A DNA stretch of 64,000 nucleotides from an uncultured bacterium (GTDB taxonomy: Bacteria; Bacillota; Clostridia; Lachnospirales; Lachnospiraceae), in contig CAJMON010000005.1 in assembly GCA_905214955.1 (NCBI GenBank), forward strand, positions 8,564 to 72,563, in the 5' to 3' direction. The notes beneath the pieces were generated by a model, which saw only the letters and a list, made by a program, of their open reading frames with translations, was not told the DNA's origin and ran no database searches. The translations under genes and the position numbers were made by a program. Shown piece after piece: positions 7,693 to 16,388 of the stretch (within the stretch, counting starts at the first letter, position 1; every line of letters starts with the position of its first letter).

Positions 7693-8454
7693 AGTATATT
7701 GGAGGTCCGCGGCTTGCGGAAAATTTATACCACCCGCCTTGGAGGAAACAAGGTGGAAGCATTAAAAAATGTAAACTTTGAGGTAGAAGAGGGTGAATAC
7801 GCTGCCATCATGGGAGAATCCGGTTCCGGAAAAACTACTCTGTTAAATATTTTAGCTGCTTTAGACCGTCCTACTGGAGGAAGCGTAAAGCTGTCTGGAA
7901 AAGATCTGACTAAAATCCGGGAAGCAGAGTTGTCTACCTTCCGAAGAGAAAACTTAGGATTTGTGTTCCAGGATTTTAACCTGCTGGATACGTTTACTCT
8001 GGAAGACAACATTTATCTGCCCCTGGTACTGGCTGGAAAACCCTATAACTACATGAAAGAAAAGTTAGAGCCTCTGGCAGCGCAGCTTGGCATCCTGGGA
8101 CTTCTGAAAAAGTATCCCTATGAGGTATCTGGCGGACAAAAACAGAGGGCAGCCGTTGCGAGAGCTCTGATCACCGATCCGAAGCTTCTTCTGGCAGACG
8201 AACCTACTGGCGCCCTGGATTCCAAGGCAACGGATGAACTGCTGCGGCTGTTTAAAGAAGTCAACGAAAAGGGACAGACGATTCTGATGGTGACGCATTC
8301 TGTGAAAGCGGCCAGCCACGCAGGAAGGGTACTGTTTATCCGGGACGGAGAAGTGTTCCACCAGCTGTACCGCGGGGATCTGACAGATCAGCAGTTTTAT
8401 ACCAGGATTTCTGATACCCTGACCCTGCTGGCATCCGGAGGTGTCCGTGAATGA
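7690..8454 (+). CDS. BceA-like ABC transporter ATP-binding protein
   Basis: ATPase subunit of a peptide-type ABC transporter, 254 residues from the TTG start. Visible are the Walker A loop GESGSGKTT, the Q loop in FVFQDFNLL, the signature VSGGQKQRAAVARAL, the Walker B LLLADEPTGALD and the switch His in MVTHS. The MacB/Bce subgroup is indicated by the EPTGALD wording and by the large FtsX-like permease overlapping its stop by 4 bases (ATGA). In the Bce family the pair protects the cell from cell-wall-active peptides by freeing lipid II-cycle targets. Regulation is probably by the adjacent BceRS-like system through the operator at 7378, possibly with a further layer through the structured leader. 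Confidence 0.94.
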   Translation: MSILEVRGLRKIYTTRLGGNKVEALKNVNFEVEEGEYAAIMGESGSGKTTLLNILAALDRPTGGSVKLSGKDLTKIREAELSTFRRENLGFVFQDFNLLDTFTLEDNIYLPLVLAGKPYNYMKEKLEPLAAQLGILGLLKKYPYEVSGGQKQRAAVARALITDPKLLLADEPTGALDSKATDELLRLFKEVNEKGQTILMVTHSVKAASHAGRVLFIRDGEVFHQLYRGDLTDQQFYTRISDTLTLLASGGVRE

Positions 8455-10484
8455 AAAAAGGATTTTATGCAAAAATTGCCTGGCAGGGAATTCAGAAAAA
8501 TAAAAATCTGTATACTCCCTACCTGTTTACCTGCATCGGTATGGTGATGATGTATTATATCATTGCATTTCTGGGAGAAAATAAGCTGGTGTCCACCATC
8601 CGGGGAGGCGCGACTGTCCAGATGATACTGGGACTTGGAGCTGTGGTTCTTCGGGTCTTTTCCCTGATTTTCTTATTCTACACCAATTCCTTTCTGATGA
8701 AACGAAGGAAAAAAGAATTTGGACTATACCATGTGTTGGGAATGGGAAAAGGAAATCTGACCAGAATTTTGGTCTGGGAAACTCTGATGATCGGCGGCAT
8801 TTCCCTTGGAGCGGGATTGGTATCTGGTATTTTGTTTTCTAAGCTGGCAGAGCTGGGACTTCTGAATCTCATTGGTTCGGACATCGCCTATTCTCTGCGC
8901 ATTGAAACATCTTCCATTTGGGAAACCTTTCTGTGCTTTGCCGTGATCTTTGTCCTGCTTTTGTTAAATTCCATTCGGCAGATTTGGTTTTCCAGTTCCA
9001 TTGATCTTCTTCGCAGTGAAAATACAGGAGAGAAGCCGCCAAAGGCAAACTGGCTGCTGGCGCTTGCGGGAGCTTTGATCCTGGGAACCGCTTACTGGCT
9101 GGCACTTTCCATTCAGGATCCCTTGTCTGCCATGATGTGGTTTATTGTGGCAGTGATCCTGGTCATTGTGGCCACTTATCTGCTGTTTGTGGCAGGTTCT
9201 GTGGTGTTATGCCGTCTCTTACAGAAAAACAAAACATACTACTATAAAACCAATCATTTTGTGTCCGTTTCTTCCATGATTTACCGGATGAAACGAAACG
9301 GAGGCGGTCTGGCATCCATCTGTATTTTATCGACCATGGTGCTGGTGATGCTCTCTGCAGTGACCTGCTTATATGGCGGAAAAGAGAACGTTTTGTCTGA
9401 CCGGTATCCAAGAGATCTGATCGTTCAGATCACAGAACCCGTATTTGACGAGGGCCAGGTGTTCGATGAAGAGCGGGAAGAAATCCGGAAGGATTTTGAA
9501 AACATTGTAAAAGAAAATAACAGAGAGACGGAGAACATCTTAGATTATCAGTGGGTCTATTTCCGGGCTTACCGAAATGGAGAGACCATAGGAACGAATC
9601 CAGGCATGGAGAATGGAAATTTCACCGACTGTCAGGTGATGCTGGTAGATCTGGCAGAGTACAACGCCATGATGAATGCCTCCGAAAATTTGGAGCCGGA
9701 TGAAGCACTGGCGTATGTGAATCAAAATGACAGTGTGGGAACGACACTGGCCATGGATGGCGGAAAAACCTACCATGTAAAAAAAATCCTGGATCAGTTT
9801 ATGGGAAATGGGATGGCAGCTTACAGTGCGACTGTTACGGTGATTCTGGTGGTGCCGGATTTGAAAGAGGCAGTGGAAAGCATTCCGGAAGGAGTGAACG
9901 CTGGCTGGACCTGGTATTATGGATTTGACCTTTCCGGGAAAAAAGATGCGGACAGCGAAGAAAGCATCGAAAAGGGAATGTTCAACAAACTGACAGAATT
10001 AACTGGACAGACATCTAGGGAAACCGCTTTGAGATATCAGATCGAAAGCAGGGAAGTAAACCGTGCAGATTTTTACGGGCTGTATGGGGGAATCTTTTTC
10101 CTGGGCATTCTCCTGGGCATTGTCTTCTTATTTGCCACTGTGCTGATTATGTACTATAAACAGATTTCTGAAGGGTATGAAGACCAGTCCCGGTTTGAAA
10201 TTATGCAGAAAGTGGGAATGACGAAAAAAGACATTCAGAAAAGCATTCATTCCCAGATTCTGACGGTATTTTTCATGCCTCTTTTGGGAGCAGGACTCCA
10301 CTTATGCTTTGCATTTCCTATGGTAGAAAAAATTCTGCTGATTTTTGGAATTGATAACCGCGTCCTCCTGATACAAATTTGTCTTGGATGTTTTGGTATC
10401 TTTGGCCTATTTTATGTGCTGGTCTACCAGATCACATCCGGAGCCTATTACCGGATTGTCAGCGGGAAAAGGGAAAAACAGTAA
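8451..10484 (+). CDS. BceB-like FtsX-domain ABC permease
   Basis: Permease of 677 residues with the layout of the BceB family. About ten membrane helices are seen, the first starting near residue 20 (YTPYLFTCIGMVMMYYIIAF). An FtsX-like core lies in the N-terminal half (LILFLFYTNSFLMKRRKKEFG-type region around residues 65-90). A large extracytoplasmic domain of about 200 residues (roughly 310-535) separates helices VII and VIII and would be the ligand-binding and sensory part. A second FtsX half follows (GIFFLGILLGIVFLFATVL, then FEIMQKVGM). The start overlaps the ATPase stop, so translation is coupled. It ends 1 base from the stop of the convergent VanS-like gene, with no obvious terminator between them. 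Confidence 0.93.
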   Translation: MKKGFYAKIAWQGIQKNKNLYTPYLFTCIGMVMMYYIIAFLGENKLVSTIRGGATVQMILGLGAVVLRVFSLIFLFYTNSFLMKRRKKEFGLYHVLGMGKGNLTRILVWETLMIGGISLGAGLVSGILFSKLAELGLLNLIGSDIAYSLRIETSSIWETFLCFAVIFVLLLLNSIRQIWFSSSIDLLRSENTGEKPPKANWLLALAGALILGTAYWLALSIQDPLSAMMWFIVAVILVIVATYLLFVAGSVVLCRLLQKNKTYYYKTNHFVSVSSMIYRMKRNGGGLASICILSTMVLVMLSAVTCLYGGKENVLSDRYPRDLIVQITEPVFDEGQVFDEEREEIRKDFENIVKENNRETENILDYQWVYFRAYRNGETIGTNPGMENGNFTDCQVMLVDLAEYNAMMNASENLEPDEALAYVNQNDSVGTTLAMDGGKTYHVKKILDQFMGNGMAAYSATVTVILVVPDLKEAVESIPEGVNAGWTWYYGFDLSGKKDADSEESIEKGMFNKLTELTGQTSRETALRYQIESREVNRADFYGLYGGIFFLGILLGIVFLFATVLIMYYKQISEGYEDQSRFEIMQKVGMTKKDIQKSIHSQILTVFFMPLLGAGLHLCFAFPMVEKILLIFGIDNRVLLIQICLGCFGIFGLFYVLVYQITSGAYYRIVSGKREKQ

Positions 10485-10485
10485 G

Positions 10486-11670
10486 TCATGCTGGTTCATT
10501 GAAAGGATTTTTGGGAAGCACCACAGTAAAGATGGTTTCCTCCAGGGTGCTTTCTACGGAAATGGTTCCGTGGTGTGCCTCTACAATATCCTTTGCAATG
10601 GCAAGTCCCAAGCCGGAGCCGCCGGTTCTGGTAGAACGGGAGCCGTCTAAGCGGTAGAATTTTTCAAAAATAGTATCTTTTGCATGGGCAGGGATGGGAT
10701 CACCTTGATTGGAAAAACAGATCAGCACCTGGGGATTTTTGCCAGGAAAGGTTTCTTCACAGGCGGTGGCCCGGATGACCGTATTCTGGTAGCTGTAGGC
10801 AGCCGCATTTTTCAGAATGTTGTTAAAGACTCTGGCCAGTTTGTCGGCATCGCCGATGAATTCCAGGTCTGCGGGAACATCCACCTGAATCTGCTTTCCT
10901 TCCGGTTCCAGCATGGGATAAAATTCATCCGCCATCTGCAGCAGCATAGTGCGCAGATGCACCCGGCCGGGAGTCACCACGATTGCGTGGAGATTGTACC
11001 GGGTAATCTCAAAAAATTCATTGATGAGCTGTTCCAGACGGTAAGATTTTTCCAGAGTAATGCCGATGTACTGTTCCCGGAGTTCTTCTGGGAGAGATGG
11101 GCTCTCATCTAACAGACACAGATAGCCGATGACAGAAGCCAGAGGGGTTTTCAGATCGTGGGCCAAGTAGGCGATGAGGTCATTCTTCTGCTGCATTTCC
11201 TGCTTTAAGAGAAGTTCTTTCTGGGCAGCCAGATTTTTTAAGGTCAGAATTTTCAGACCCAGAGTGGAAAATTCTCCGGAAAACACAGAAGGATCGGTTT
11301 CTGGGGCTGCAAGGGAGGTTTCCACCTGGGCGGCAAAACGGGTGATGGTTTCTTCCGCCAGTTTTTTCGCTTTCCGGCGGGAGAGAAGATGAATGGCAAG
11401 ACTGCCAAGAAAAAGAAGCAGAAACAGAGCAAAAAATGAAAAACGCCGGAACGAAGAGCGGATGAAAACGGTGTAATACACAGCGTCGGATTGGGAAAAC
11501 TCGGTCCGGATAAAGGTTCCTTCAAACCAGTCTAAAAAGACGCCGTTAAACACTTCATCTGCAAGAAAAAAGAATACACAGGTAATGAGAAAGGCACCTG
11601 CCGCAAATTTCAAAGCGGACAGGTCCTTTTTCTTGCCTGGCTGCTTTTCTTTTCTGGATCTTTTACTCAT
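10486..11670 (-). CDS. VanS-like sensor histidine kinase
   Basis: Membrane histidine kinase of 394 residues. Two transmembrane segments (about 25-45 and 85-105) flank a short extracytoplasmic loop of about 40 residues. A HAMP-like linker leads to the phosphoacceptor His in LAHDLKTPLASVIGYL. The catalytic domain shows the N box (NNILKNAAAYS), the F-box-like IFEKFYRLD and the G2 motif GGSGLGLAI. This wording is that of the VanS group, but none of vanH, vanA, vanX or vanY is nearby, so it should be read as a VanRS-type system of unknown signal. The start overlaps the response regulator stop by 8 bases, so the two are coupled. Confidence 0.9.
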   Translation of the reverse strand: MSKRSRKEKQPGKKKDLSALKFAAGAFLITCVFFFLADEVFNGVFLDWFEGTFIRTEFSQSDAVYYTVFIRSSFRRFSFFALFLLLFLGSLAIHLLSRRKAKKLAEETITRFAAQVETSLAAPETDPSVFSGEFSTLGLKILTLKNLAAQKELLLKQEMQQKNDLIAYLAHDLKTPLASVIGYLCLLDESPSLPEELREQYIGITLEKSYRLEQLINEFFEITRYNLHAIVVTPGRVHLRTMLLQMADEFYPMLEPEGKQIQVDVPADLEFIGDADKLARVFNNILKNAAAYSYQNTVIRATACEETFPGKNPQVLICFSNQGDPIPAHAKDTIFEKFYRLDGSRSTRTGGSGLGLAIAKDIVEAHHGTISVESTLEETIFTVVLPKNPFNEPA

Positions 11671-12367
11671 CGATGCGATACCCCACTCCCCAGACCGTTT
11701 TGATGTATTTTGGATGTTCTGCAGAATCTTTCATTTTGGAACGAAGATGCCGGATATGTACCATCACGGTATTTCCGGAATTTTCATAGTATTTTTCTTT
11801 CCACACCTGAAAAAACAGATCCTCGGAGCTCACCACTTTTCCAAGATTCTGGCATAGAATCTGGAGAATGGAAAATTCCGTGGGAGTCAGGGAAAGCTCT
11901 CGCTCATTTAAGGTGCATTCGTGCCGGGCAGTATCCAGGGTAAGCCCCCGGATGGTGATGACTGGGTCCGGATCGTCCTCTTTGGCAGAAGCAATCCGGT
12001 CATACCGGTTGGTGCGGCGTAAGTTTGCCTTGATTCTGGCCATCAGTTCTAAGGGGCGGAAAGGCTTGGTAATGTAGTCATCGGCACCCATGGTAAATCC
12101 GGTGATCTGGTCGGTTTCACTGTCTCTGGCGGTAAGCATGAGAATGGGAAAGGTGTAAACTTCCCGGATTTTCCGGCAGATGGCAAAGCCATCCATGTCC
12201 GGAAGCATGATGTCCAGCACAGCCAGGTCAATGCGGGTGTTCTTTAAGCAGGAGAGAGCATCCTTTCCATTATAAAACTTATAGACCTGAAAATTTTCAT
12301 TCTTCAGGTACACTTCAATCAGGTCGGTAATGGACTTCTCATCGTCAACAACAAGGATGTTTGGCAT
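11663..12367 (-). CDS. VanR-like OmpR-type response regulator
   Basis: Response regulator of 234 residues. The receiver domain shows VVDDEKSI, the phosphoacceptor aspartate in LAVLDIMLPDMDGF, and the lysine in YITKPFRP. The winged-helix domain ends with HIRHLRSKMKD and VWGVGYRIDE. It is the first gene of a two-gene operon with the VanS-like kinase downstream. The ribosome site AAAGGA sits 8-10 bases before the ATG. Its targets are unknown. Genes of this type without resistance cassettes are common in gut Clostridia and usually govern cell-wall or transporter genes. Confidence 0.92.
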   Translation of the reverse strand: MPNILVVDDEKSITDLIEVYLKNENFQVYKFYNGKDALSCLKNTRIDLAVLDIMLPDMDGFAICRKIREVYTFPILMLTARDSETDQITGFTMGADDYITKPFRPLELMARIKANLRRTNRYDRIASAKEDDPDPVITIRGLTLDTARHECTLNERELSLTPTEFSILQILCQNLGKVVSSEDLFFQVWKEKYYENSGNTVMVHIRHLRSKMKDSAEHPKYIKTVWGVGYRIDE

Positions 12368-12382
12368 GGAGGGGATCCTTTC

Positions 12383-12398
12383 TGTACGCTGTACTAGT
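12383..12398 (+). repeat. Solo 16-base repeat end overlapping the rqcH stop
   Basis: TGTACGCTGTACTAGT here is identical to 50698-50713, the right end of the MITE-like element before the adhesin. The rqcH stop codon (TAG on the minus strand, 12394-12396) lies inside it. An exact 16-mer in one 64 kb window is not expected by chance. Confidence 0.6.
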
Positions 12399-14130
12399 CA
12401 ATCCGGGAAATTCCGGAAATGTCGGAGTCAATCACCATGGAATAATTGGTATGGTAAATGACAAATCCCGGCGCACCACCATTGGCTTTTTTTACGTGTT
12501 TCTTTTCTACATAATCAATCTCGACTTTGTCGCCGCCCCGGTTTTTGGAATACCAGGCAGCAAGCCTTGCTGCTTCTTCAAAGGTGGTATCCGGAAGCTC
12601 AGCTCCACCGGATTTTACAATAACGTGAGAGCCAGGGCAGCCTTTTGCGTGGAACCACCAGTCATTTCCCACTGCAAATTTAAAGGTCAGTTCTTCGTTC
12701 TGAAGATTGTTTTTTCCAACATAGATATCAAATCCATCACTGGAAACATAGTGGAAGGGTTTAGAGGTGATTTTTACTTTTTTGCCGGTACCTTTGCGGC
12801 GGATGTAACCGTACTGGATCATCTCCTCCTTGATCTGTACCAGGTCAGCCTCTGACAGGGCAATGTCCAGGGCAGTGCTGATGGACTCTAAGTGGTCGAT
12901 TTCCGCCTTAGTCTGAGTAATCAGCTCGGATAAAGCTTCATAGGTACGTTTTAATTTGTTGTACCGGTCAAAGTTTTTCTGGGCATTTTCACGGGCAGAG
13001 AGGGTGGGATCCAGAGGAATGGTGACCATTTCATTGGTGTAATAGTTTAAGGCTTCCAGCTTTTTGGCACCTTCATCCAGACCGTATCCATAGGTGTTGA
13101 TGAGTTCGCCGTACACCCGGTATTTGTCCCGCTTTTCCGTATCCTTTAACTGGCGCAGCTGCAGGTCGTATTTTTTCCGGTTCCGGTCTAAGGCAGTGCC
13201 AACAATCCGGCGCAGGTCTGTAGAGCGCTGGCGGATCCGGGTGATGGTGTTTTTCATGGCGTAGTATTCTTCCAGGGTGCTGGAGATACTGGAAAATTCT
13301 TTGGAAACAAGATCCTGGTACTGAGTCAGCTCCACGCAGGAAAACTCGATGGGTTCTTTTCCTTTATAGATAATATTAGGATGAAAGTTCCCGGCTTTGA
13401 CTTCTTCTATCAGACGGGAGAAGGTGTGGTAAAGATGCACCTGCTCTAAGTCCGAAAAGCTTAAAGCACTCTGGGAGGACTCCAGGGAACAGCGGTGGCA
13501 GATCTCTTCTGCAATGAGAGGGCTGATGCCAGTGAGGGTCATGTACAGAGCCTTGGCAAGAGGAAGAGGCTTCTGGCAGACAGTGGCACGGAAGCGCTCC
13601 TCCGTAATCGTCAAGGGATCTTCCTTATCCTGGGTGTGGGGAATGAAATACTGCCGTCCCGGAAGCACTTCACGGACAGAACTCATCTGCAGGGAAACGT
13701 GCTTGATACTGTCTAAAATCATGCCGTCCTCTGTGCAGAAGATGAGATTGCTGTGCTTTCCCATGATTTCCAAGATCAGAAGCTTGCGGCAGGTGTCCCC
13801 CAGCTCGTTTAAATGCTCGATTTCAAAATTGATGATGCGCTCCAAGCCTGGCTGCCAGATACGTAAAATTTTGCCGCTGCCGATGTGCTTGCGAAGCAGC
13901 ATACAGAAATTGGGGGCAGTCAAAGGACCCTGCTTATTGCTCTGGGTCAGGTAGATCAGAGGAAGGCTTGCGTCTGCGGAAAGCAGCAGGCGGTACTGGG
14001 TCCGCTGGTTTTTTATAGTAATCATCAGCTCGTCGTTTTCGGGCTGTGCGATTTTGTTGATTTTTCCGCCTTCGATGGTATCTTTTAATTCTTTCACCAT
14101 GCCGGCGATCATAATTCCGTCAAGTGCCAT
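12394..14130 (-). CDS. rqcH: Rqc2-like ribosome quality control protein RqcH (NFACT family)
   Basis: RqcH binds stalled 50S subunits carrying peptidyl-tRNA and directs C-terminal alanine tailing, which marks the stalled peptide for degradation. Older databases call such proteins fibronectin-binding (FbpA). The 578 residues show the NFACT-N domain (MALDGIMIAGMV start, then the DNDELMI-like PENDELMIT), a helix-hairpin-helix region (TGISPLIAEEICHR), a long coiled coil (about 280-420) and the NFACT-R domain (NDWWFHAKGCPGSHVIVK, AAWYSKNR). The gene stands alone, divergent from yicC, with its own promoter. The last codons and stop lie within a 16-base repeat shared with a distant element, so the extreme C-terminus may have been shaped by an insertion. 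Confidence 0.93.
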   Translation of the reverse strand: MALDGIMIAGMVKELKDTIEGGKINKIAQPENDELMITIKNQRTQYRLLLSADASLPLIYLTQSNKQGPLTAPNFCMLLRKHIGSGKILRIWQPGLERIINFEIEHLNELGDTCRKLLILEIMGKHSNLIFCTEDGMILDSIKHVSLQMSSVREVLPGRQYFIPHTQDKEDPLTITEERFRATVCQKPLPLAKALYMTLTGISPLIAEEICHRCSLESSQSALSFSDLEQVHLYHTFSRLIEEVKAGNFHPNIIYKGKEPIEFSCVELTQYQDLVSKEFSSISSTLEEYYAMKNTITRIRQRSTDLRRIVGTALDRNRKKYDLQLRQLKDTEKRDKYRVYGELINTYGYGLDEGAKKLEALNYYTNEMVTIPLDPTLSARENAQKNFDRYNKLKRTYEALSELITQTKAEIDHLESISTALDIALSEADLVQIKEEMIQYGYIRRKGTGKKVKITSKPFHYVSSDGFDIYVGKNNLQNEELTFKFAVGNDWWFHAKGCPGSHVIVKSGGAELPDTTFEEAARLAAWYSKNRGGDKVEIDYVEKKHVKKANGGAPGFVIYHTNYSMVIDSDISGISRID

Positions 14131-14166
14131 AGTCGTTACTCCTGTTCTGTAAAAGTGGCTCCTGCT

Positions 14167-14195
14167 ATTATAGCACGTTCCGAAAGGATGAGCAA
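14167..14195 (-). promoter_or_regulatory. Putative promoter of rqcH
   Basis: On the minus strand TTGCTC and a perfect TATAAT are separated by 17 bases. It is arranged back to back with the yicC promoter, with 18 bases between the two -35 boxes. Confidence 0.65.
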
Positions 14196-14213
14196 CAAAG
14201 AAAGGATTGTTGC

Positions 14214-14242
14214 TTGACGGAGCACTTGATTTGCACTATAAT
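14214..14242 (+). promoter_or_regulatory. Near-consensus promoter of the yicC operon
   Basis: TTGACG (14214-14219), a 17-base spacer and TATAAT (14237-14242). Transcription would begin near 14249, which rules out the longer yicC frame from 14207 and supports the ATG at 14297. Confidence 0.8.
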
Positions 14243-14296
14243 GTTTTTAATGTGGCATACCATGCGGCAAATCTGAAAAAGCGAGAGAGTAATCTT

Positions 14297-15175
14297 ATGA
14301 TAAAAAGTATGACAGGCTTTGGAAGAAGTGAGATCCAGCAGGGAGCTCACAAGTTTACGGTAGAGATGAAATCCGTAAACCACCGGTATTTCGATGTGAA
14401 TATTCGAATGCCGAAAAAGCTGAATTTTTTTGAAGCAGCCATCCGCGGTATCCTGAAGGAGTATATCCAGAGGGGAAAAGTGGATGTCTTTATTTCTTAT
14501 GAAGATCTGACAGAAACAAACGTGTCGTTAAAGTACAACGAGGCAGTGGCAGCCCAGTATGTGCGGTACCATAAGCAGATGGCAGAGACTTTTGGAATTC
14601 CCTTTGACCTGACAGTATCCGGTCTTGGACGCTGCCCGGAGGTCTTTACCATGGAAGAAGAAGCCGTGGATGAAGACGAGATCTGGACGGTTTTGGAGAA
14701 GGCCCTGCGGGAGGCCTGCATTTCCTTCTCAGAAACCAGACAGCGGGAAGGCAGCCACTTAGCAGAAGACCTGTTAGACAAGCTTCAGGGCATGGAAGAG
14801 CAGGTTCAGGCAGTGGAAGAGCGGTATCCGGCGATTATGGCAGAGTACCGGGAAAAGCTGGAGACCAAGGTAGCGGAGCTTTTGGGGGATACCCAGGCAG
14901 AGGAAGGACGGATCGCAGCGGAAGTGGTGCTGTATGCAGATAAGATCTGCACAGACGAGGAGACGGTGCGGTTAAGGAGCCATATCCAGTCCGCCAGAAA
15001 AGAGCTGACCCAGGGGGGCGCTGTGGGGCGCAAGCTGGATTTTATTGCCCAGGAGATGAACCGGGAGGCCAATACCATTTTATCAAAAGCAAACGATCTG
15101 TTTACTTCTGATACGGCCATCAATCTGAAAACAGAAATTGAGAAGGTCCGGGAGCAGATCCAGAATATTGAATAA
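14297..15175 (+). CDS. YicC family endoribonuclease-like protein
   Basis: A 292-residue member of the YicC/YloC family, the usual length. YicC of E. coli has been described as an endoribonuclease that takes part in sRNA decay; the role in Firmicutes is less clear. The N-terminus MIKSMTGFGRSE and the stretch EMKSVNHRYFDVNIRMP are family hallmarks. The C-terminal DUF1732 part contains GRKLDFIAQEMNREANT and ends in EIEKVREQIQNIE. The start at 14297 is chosen over 14207 because the promoter maps between them and because the family begins with this sequence. It is the first gene of an operon with remA and gmk, a neighbourhood conserved across Bacillota. Confidence 0.9.
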   Translation: MIKSMTGFGRSEIQQGAHKFTVEMKSVNHRYFDVNIRMPKKLNFFEAAIRGILKEYIQRGKVDVFISYEDLTETNVSLKYNEAVAAQYVRYHKQMAETFGIPFDLTVSGLGRCPEVFTMEEEAVDEDEIWTVLEKALREACISFSETRQREGSHLAEDLLDKLQGMEEQVQAVEERYPAIMAEYREKLETKVAELLGDTQAEEGRIAAEVVLYADKICTDEETVRLRSHIQSARKELTQGGAVGRKLDFIAQEMNREANTILSKANDLFTSDTAINLKTEIEKVREQIQNIE

Positions 15176-15192
15176 GATGCCGGGAGGAGCAC

Positions 15193-15465
15193 ATGGCGTT
15201 TGTTAATATCGGTTTTGGAAATATGGTAAATTCTGACAAGATCGTCGCAATCGTAAGTCCGGACGCGGCCCCCATCAAACGGCTGGTGCAGCACGCAAAG
15301 GAAGCGGGCACTGCCATTGATGCTACCCAGGGGCGCAGGACCAAGTCTGTGATGATTACAGAAGGAGACCATGTGGTTTTATCGGCGCTTCAGCCGGATA
15401 CAATACAAAAACGGTTTCAGATTGTGGGTGAGCCGGTTCAGAAAGGTGAGGAAAATGAAGAATAA
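15193..15465 (+). CDS. remA: RemA-like extracellular matrix regulator (DUF370)
   Basis: Small DNA-binding protein of 90 residues. RemA of Bacillus subtilis activates matrix and osmoprotection genes and forms ring-like oligomers that wrap DNA. The N-terminus (FVNIGFGNMVNSDKIVAIVS) and the central DATQGRRTKSVMI are characteristic, and the positively charged RRTK segment corresponds to the DNA-contacting region. The gene lies between yicC and gmk, the family's conserved location. It overlaps gmk by 11 bases. In organisms without B. subtilis-type biofilm genes its targets are unknown, so the role is by family only. Confidence 0.92.
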   Translation: MAFVNIGFGNMVNSDKIVAIVSPDAAPIKRLVQHAKEAGTAIDATQGRRTKSVMITEGDHVVLSALQPDTIQKRFQIVGEPVQKGEENEE

Positions 15466-16093
15466 AGGGATTCTGACAGTGATTTCCGGGTTTTCCGGAG
15501 CTGGAAAGGGGACGCTGATGAAGCGGCTTTTGACCCTGCATCCGCAGGAGTATGCGCTTTCCATTTCTGCGACTACCAGAGCACCGCGTCCTGGAGAAGA
15601 AGAGGGAAGAGAGTATTTTTTCAAGACAAAAGAAGCCTTTGAAGAGATGATTGCCCAGGATGCATTTATCGAATACGCCTGTTATGTAGAAAATTACTAC
15701 GGCACGCCGCAGAATTTTGTGGATAAGAACCTGGAGGCAGGGAAAAATGTCCTCCTTGAAATTGAAATCCAGGGTGCTATGAAGATCCGGGAAAAACGTC
15801 CGGATGCAGTCCTTCTCTTTGTGACGCCGCCGGATGCGGATACGTTAAGGGCGCGCCTGGAAGGCAGACAGACGGAGACTAAGGAAGTTGTAGAAGCCCG
15901 TCTTGCAAGAGCTGCCCAGGAATCAGAGGGCATGGATCAATATGACTATCTGGTCGTCAATGACGATCTGGATACCTGTGTGGAGGAGATGCATCAGATC
16001 ATCCGGTCTGAGCGTTTCCGTACCAAACGAAACACACAGTTTATAGAAAAAATTCAGAAAGATGTTCAGAAATTTTCGAAAGGAGAAAACTAA
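15455..16093 (+). CDS. gmk: Guanylate kinase
   Basis: Converts GMP and ATP to GDP and ADP, an essential nucleotide step and one known to be inhibited by (p)ppGpp in Firmicutes. The protein is 212 residues, the normal length. The P-loop is SGFSGAGKGTLMK. The GMP-binding region includes the SATTRAPRPGE stretch, EYFF and the Tyr-containing YYGTP. The lid and LEIEIQGAMKIR follow. The frame opens upstream at 15371, but the ATG at 15455 is chosen: it has AAAGGTGAGG before it and matches the family N-terminus. The start lies inside remA, so translation is likely coupled. Confidence 0.97.
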   Translation: MKNKGILTVISGFSGAGKGTLMKRLLTLHPQEYALSISATTRAPRPGEEEGREYFFKTKEAFEEMIAQDAFIEYACYVENYYGTPQNFVDKNLEAGKNVLLEIEIQGAMKIREKRPDAVLLFVTPPDADTLRARLEGRQTETKEVVEARLARAAQESEGMDQYDYLVVNDDLDTCVEEMHQIIRSERFRTKRNTQFIEKIQKDVQKFSKGEN

Positions 16094-16096
16094 ATT

Positions 16097-16369
16097 ATGC
16101 TGCATCCATCTTACACAGACTTAATGAAAATCGTAAACAGTGAGGTAGAAGAGGGAGATACTCCGGTTGTCAACAGCCGTTATTCCATCGTTATGGCAAC
16201 TGCAAAACGCGCAAGACAGATCATTGACGGAGCAGAGCCCCTGGTTTACAGTGCAGGAAAGAAACCGCTTTCCATTGCAGTGGAAGAACTGGCAAAAGGA
16301 AAAATGAAGATCCTCGGTGAAAGAGAAGAGGATGAAAACGAGGAAGAAGAGATCCAGATCACCGAGTAA
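16097..16369 (+). CDS. rpoZ: RNA polymerase omega subunit
   Basis: Omega helps fold and assemble the beta-prime subunit of RNA polymerase. The 90-residue protein has the family start MLHPSYTDL, the conserved VNSRYSIVMATAKRARQI segment, and the KPLSIAVEELAKGK stretch. It ends in a very acidic tail (EREEDENEEEE), a variation often seen in Clostridia. It follows gmk by 3 bases, the conserved gmk-rpoZ order. Confidence 0.96.
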   Translation: MLHPSYTDLMKIVNSEVEEGDTPVVNSRYSIVMATAKRARQIIDGAEPLVYSAGKKPLSIAVEELAKGKMKILGEREEDENEEEEIQITE

Positions 16370-16388
16370 TACCGGATGGAGGAAGACT

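Noticed and set aside
10486..12367. Vancomycin resistance locus
   Set aside because: Only the regulator and kinase are VanRS-like. No resistance enzymes are in the window.
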